A stretch of DNA of 7,521 nt, taken from assembly GCA_947258465.1 (NCBI GenBank), contig CAMYIQ010000196.1, positions 1 through 7,521 of the forward strand, written 5' to 3'. Shown here in pieces: positions 5,417 through 7,521 of this stretch. The translations under genes were made by a program, and so were the position numbers. Below the pieces are notes generated by a model. It searched no databases, was not told the DNA's origin, and was given only the letters and a program-made list of their open reading frames with translations. This stretch comes from an uncultured Erythrobacter sp. (GTDB lineage: Bacteria > Pseudomonadota > Alphaproteobacteria > Sphingomonadales > Sphingomonadaceae). How positions within the stretch are numbered: position 1 is the first letter of the stretch; each line of letters opens with the position of its first letter.

Positions 5417-5575
5417 TCAATCGGTTTCGGGATTCTCCCCTGACGGAATAGGCCCCGGCTGTTTCGGGGCGTTCTTCCTTTCCTTGCGCTTGTTCGCGTA
5501 AAGCAGGGCTGCGGCGACGGCGGCGGAGCCGATGGCTCCGGCGATAGCGGCTCTTCCGGAAAGCTTTTTGGTCAT
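5417..5575 (-). CDS. Small single-helix membrane protein, 52 residues, unknown function
   Basis: I do not recognise a named family. The product begins MTKKLSGR, continues with an Ala/Gly-rich hydrophobic helix (about 9-27, with small-xxx-small spacing at Gly13/Ser17), then a basic run NKRKERK (28-34) and a Pro-rich acidic tail ending in NPETD. This is the form of a single-pass inner-membrane peptide; the basic run after the helix suggests a cytoplasmic C-terminus. Support for it being real: ATG at 5575 is only 13 bases after the leuC stop, GAAGGA lies just upstream (closer than ideal), and it fills most of an otherwise empty 198-base stretch in a tight operon. Similar short products next to leuC in relatives may carry an isopropylmalate-isomerase name by position only; it has no isomerase motif. 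Confidence 0.72.
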   Translation of the reverse strand: MTKKLSGRAAIAGAIGSAAVAAALLYANKRKERKNAPKQPGPIPSGENPETD

Positions 5576-5588
5576 GTTCCTTCAATGG

Positions 5589-7040
5589 TTAGCCGTCATC
5601 GGCTTGGCAAGGGGGCAGCTTGCGCACATCGGTGAGGCGCCCGGTGACAGCGGCGGCGGCGGCCATGGCGGGGCTGACGAGATGCGTTCGTGCCCCCGGC
5701 CCCTGGCGGCCCACGAAATTGCGGTTGCTGGTCGAAGCGCAGCGTTCGCCCGGCGGGACCTTGTCCGGATTCATCGCAAGACAGGCGGAACAGCCCGGTT
5801 CGCGCCATTCGAACCCTGCATCCGTGAAAATGCGATCGAGTCCCTCGGCTTCTGCCTGTCGCTTCACGAGCCCCGAACCGGGCACCACGATGGCCCAGCG
5901 TACGCCCGGTGCCTTCCTGCGGCCCTTCAATATCTCGGCGGCGGCGCGCAAATCTTCGATCCGGCTGTTGGTGCAGCTCCCGATAAAGATATTCTCGACT
6001 GCGATGTCCTCGATCGGGGTCTCAGGCACGAGGCCCATGTAATCGAGACTTTTCCTGGCCGCTTCCTGCTTGGACGGATCGGCGAAACTATCGGGAGAAG
6101 GAACGCGGCCGCCCACGGGCACTACGTCTTCGGGGCTCGTGCCCCAACTAACCGTAGGCTCGACATCGGCGGCGTCGATGACGATCGACTTGTCGAACGT
6201 CGCTCCCTCGTCGGTGGCGAGCGAATGCCACCATTTCACGGCACGATCCCAGTCCTCGCCCTTGGGTGCGTAGGGCTTGCCTCGGAGATAGGCGAAAACC
6301 TTGTCGTCGGGCGCGATCAGGCCGGCACGCGCACCGCCTTCGATGCTCATATTGCAGACGGTCAGGCGGCCCTCGACGCTCATTTCCTCGAAAACACGCC
6401 CGCGATATTCGATCACATGGCCTGTGCCGCCGGCAGTCCCGATCACGCCGATGATGTGCAGGATCAGATCCTTCGGGGTGATGCCGGGGCCAAGAGGGCC
6501 TTCGACACGCACCTCCATCGATTTCGACCGGCGTAATTGGAGCGTCTGCGTGGCCAGCACATGCTCGACCTCGCTCGTCCCGATACCGAAGGCCAGCGCC
6601 CCCACACCGCCATGCGCGGCGGTATGGCTGTCGCCGCAGACGATGGTAGCGCCCGGCAGCGAAAAGCCCTGCTCCGGCCCGACGACGTGGACGATACCCT
6701 GCTCGGGCGCGACCGCGTCGATATAGTCGATGCCGAAAGACGGTGCGTTGCGTTCCAGCGCGGCAAGCTGCGCGGCGCTTTGCGCGTCCTCGATCGGAAG
6801 CCGCGATCCGTCCGCCGCCACGCGCGCCGTGGTGGGCAGGTTATGGTCGGGAACGGCAAGGGTGAGATCGGGACGCCGTACCTGGCGGCCTGCGAGACGC
6901 AGCGCCTCGAAGGCTTGCGGGCTGGTGACCTCGTGAACGAGGTGGCGGTCGATATAGATCAGGCAGGTTCCGTCATCGAGCCGTTCGACAACGTGGCTGT
7001 CCCAGATCTTCTCGTAGAGTGTGCGCGGTTTGCTGGCCAT
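5589..7040 (-). CDS. leuC: 3-isopropylmalate dehydratase large subunit
   Basis: A 483-residue aconitase-family protein, the [4Fe-4S] large subunit of isopropylmalate isomerase; with LeuD it converts 2- to 3-isopropylmalate in the cytoplasm. The three cluster cysteines are present: Cys356 (GSCTNSR), Cys417 and Cys420 (PGCSACLAMNPD). Substrate-site segments include DRHLVHEVTSPQAFE (31-45), VPDHNLPTT (63-71), CGDSHTAAHGGVGALAFGIGTSEVEHVL (135-162, seen as a unit) and SNRNFVGRQGPGARTHLVSP (438-457). It is somewhat longer than the 466-residue E. coli protein. Start: ATG at 7040, giving the family-typical MASKPRTLYEKIW; an in-frame TTG at 7085 would add 15 residues but they look noncoding. No Shine-Dalgarno is visible before 7040. 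First gene of the five-gene operon, divergent from a thioesterase gene. Confidence 0.98.
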   Translation of the reverse strand: MASKPRTLYEKIWDSHVVERLDDGTCLIYIDRHLVHEVTSPQAFEALRLAGRQVRRPDLTLAVPDHNLPTTARVAADGSRLPIEDAQSAAQLAALERNAPSFGIDYIDAVAPEQGIVHVVGPEQGFSLPGATIVCGDSHTAAHGGVGALAFGIGTSEVEHVLATQTLQLRRSKSMEVRVEGPLGPGITPKDLILHIIGVIGTAGGTGHVIEYRGRVFEEMSVEGRLTVCNMSIEGGARAGLIAPDDKVFAYLRGKPYAPKGEDWDRAVKWWHSLATDEGATFDKSIVIDAADVEPTVSWGTSPEDVVPVGGRVPSPDSFADPSKQEAARKSLDYMGLVPETPIEDIAVENIFIGSCTNSRIEDLRAAAEILKGRRKAPGVRWAIVVPGSGLVKRQAEAEGLDRIFTDAGFEWREPGCSACLAMNPDKVPPGERCASTSNRNFVGRQGPGARTHLVSPAMAAAAAVTGRLTDVRKLPPCQADDG

Positions 7041-7131
7041 CGGGACGAACTGTGCGGCAGCTTTGTCACACCTGCAAAAAGGCAAATCCAGAGTCTTCCA
7101 AACTTAACCTTTCTCTGCTCTATTAACAAAC
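7041..7131. promoter_or_regulatory. Divergent control region between leuC and the thioesterase gene
   Basis: These 91 bases are clearly richer in A/T than the flanking genes and must carry the start signals for both directions. I could not settle on a clean -35/-10 pair for leuC. Toward the thioesterase, CTATTA (7120-7125) resembles a -10 box, but it lies only 6 bases from the ATG and has no good -35. A GAGTC (GANTC, CcrM-type) site is at 7091-7095 and TTAAC occurs twice (7104-7108, 7123-7127). No leader peptide, T-box or other riboregulator was recognised. Confidence 0.5.
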
Positions 7132-7521
7132 ATGTCAGCAAAGCCATTTTCCTTCCCGATCAAAGTGATTCCCTCGGACATCGACTTCATGGGGCACGTG
7201 AACAATGCGCGCTATCTGAACTGGGTGCAGGATACGGTTCTGGCGCACTGGCAAAAGCTGGCCCCTGCGGAAGAGGTGGCCAGCAAGGCTTGGGTCGCGC
7301 TGAAACATGAAATCACCTACCGGAAACCGGCTTTCCTCGATGACGAGGTGATCGCCGAAACGGTGCTGGAGAAGATCGCCGGCGCACGCAGCTTTTACAA
7401 TACGGTGATCCGCCGCGGCGAAGATGTGCTCGCGGAAGTGAAGAGCATGTGGTGCTGCATCGATGCCGAAAGCCTGCGGCCTGCGCGCATCAGCCGCGAT
7501 GTGGCGGAAACCTGCTTCGGC
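7132..7521 (+). CDS. Acyl-CoA thioesterase, hotdog fold (4-hydroxybenzoyl-CoA thioesterase/YbgC type), 3' end outside window
   Basis: The first 130 residues of a hotdog-fold thioesterase, open to the window edge. These enzymes cleave acyl-CoA thioesters to free acid and CoA in the cytoplasm, usually as tetramers. The signature IPSDIDFMGHVNNARYLNWV covers about residues 13-32; Asp18 aligns with the catalytic Asp17 of Pseudomonas 4-hydroxybenzoyl-CoA thioesterase. KHEITYRKPAFLDDEVIAET (about 64-83) and SFYNTVIRRGEDVLAEVKSMW (about 92-112) are the usual following strands. Start: ATG at 7132, the first start after the A/T-rich gap; no ribosome binding site is seen, and a -10-like CTATTA 6 bases upstream raises the chance of a leaderless message. 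Family is clear, acyl preference unknown. Divergent from leuC. Confidence 0.92.
   Translation, partial: MSAKPFSFPIKVIPSDIDFMGHVNNARYLNWVQDTVLAHWQKLAPAEEVASKAWVALKHEITYRKPAFLDDEVIAETVLEKIAGARSFYNTVIRRGEDVLAEVKSMWCCIDAESLRPARISRDVAETCFG

Noticed and set aside
4554..5585. Extended N-terminus for the MBL hydrolase (65 extra residues)
   Set aside because: The extra part is very Arg-rich, overlaps the 52-residue gene in another frame, and would bury an obvious signal peptide that starts at 5390.
5532..6536. Long + strand open frame (334 codons) opposite leuC
   Set aside because: Antisense shadow of leuC; Arg/Ala/Gly-rich translation with no family features.

Overview
The window looks like a high-GC alphaproteobacterial chromosome, most likely Sphingomonadales and possibly the Erythrobacter group. 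The reasons are a DUF1476 protein (the alphaproteobacterial F1FO-ATPase zeta inhibitor) next to BolA and a CGFS monothiol glutaredoxin, the style of the LeuC/LeuD proteins, and dense GC-rich coding with long antisense shadow frames. This placement is inferred from protein character; no rRNA or other marker is present. I see no mobile element, tRNA, rRNA or CRISPR array.

Layout. Positions 2-670 (+) hold the C-terminal part of an alpha-methylacyl-CoA racemase-like class III CoA-transferase-fold protein. It converges on a NUDT19-like NUDIX hydrolase (690-1472, -). A 401-base gap (1473-1873) follows. It holds a perfect 14-bp hairpin, two smaller hairpins just upstream of it and a good sigma-54-type promoter match, which together suggest an unannotated small RNA on the + strand. 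Next comes a compact minus-strand operon read from 2806 down to 1874: zeta inhibitor, BolA, Grx4. After a 147-base control region there is a second minus-strand operon read from 7040 down to 2954: leuC, a 52-residue one-helix membrane protein, an exported metallo-beta-lactamase-fold hydrolase, leuD, and a zinc-free quinone oxidoreductase. A 91-base divergent region separates leuC from an acyl-CoA thioesterase (7132 to the window end, +).

How the genes fit together. LeuC and LeuD form isopropylmalate isomerase, the [4Fe-4S] enzyme of leucine synthesis. Their genes are split by two genes for membrane and envelope proteins, but short gaps and 1- and 4-base overlaps still tie them into one probable transcript. 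The BolA/Grx4 pair probably handles [2Fe-2S] clusters or iron signalling, and the zeta protein brakes ATP hydrolysis by F1. The racemase-like protein and the thioesterase at the two ends both act on acyl-CoAs, but nothing links them directly.

Most unusual points: the racemase-like protein has Asn where the catalytic Asp is expected; an exported hydrolase and a tiny membrane protein sit between leuC and leuD; and the 1610-1750 region looks like a promoter-hairpins-terminator small RNA unit.
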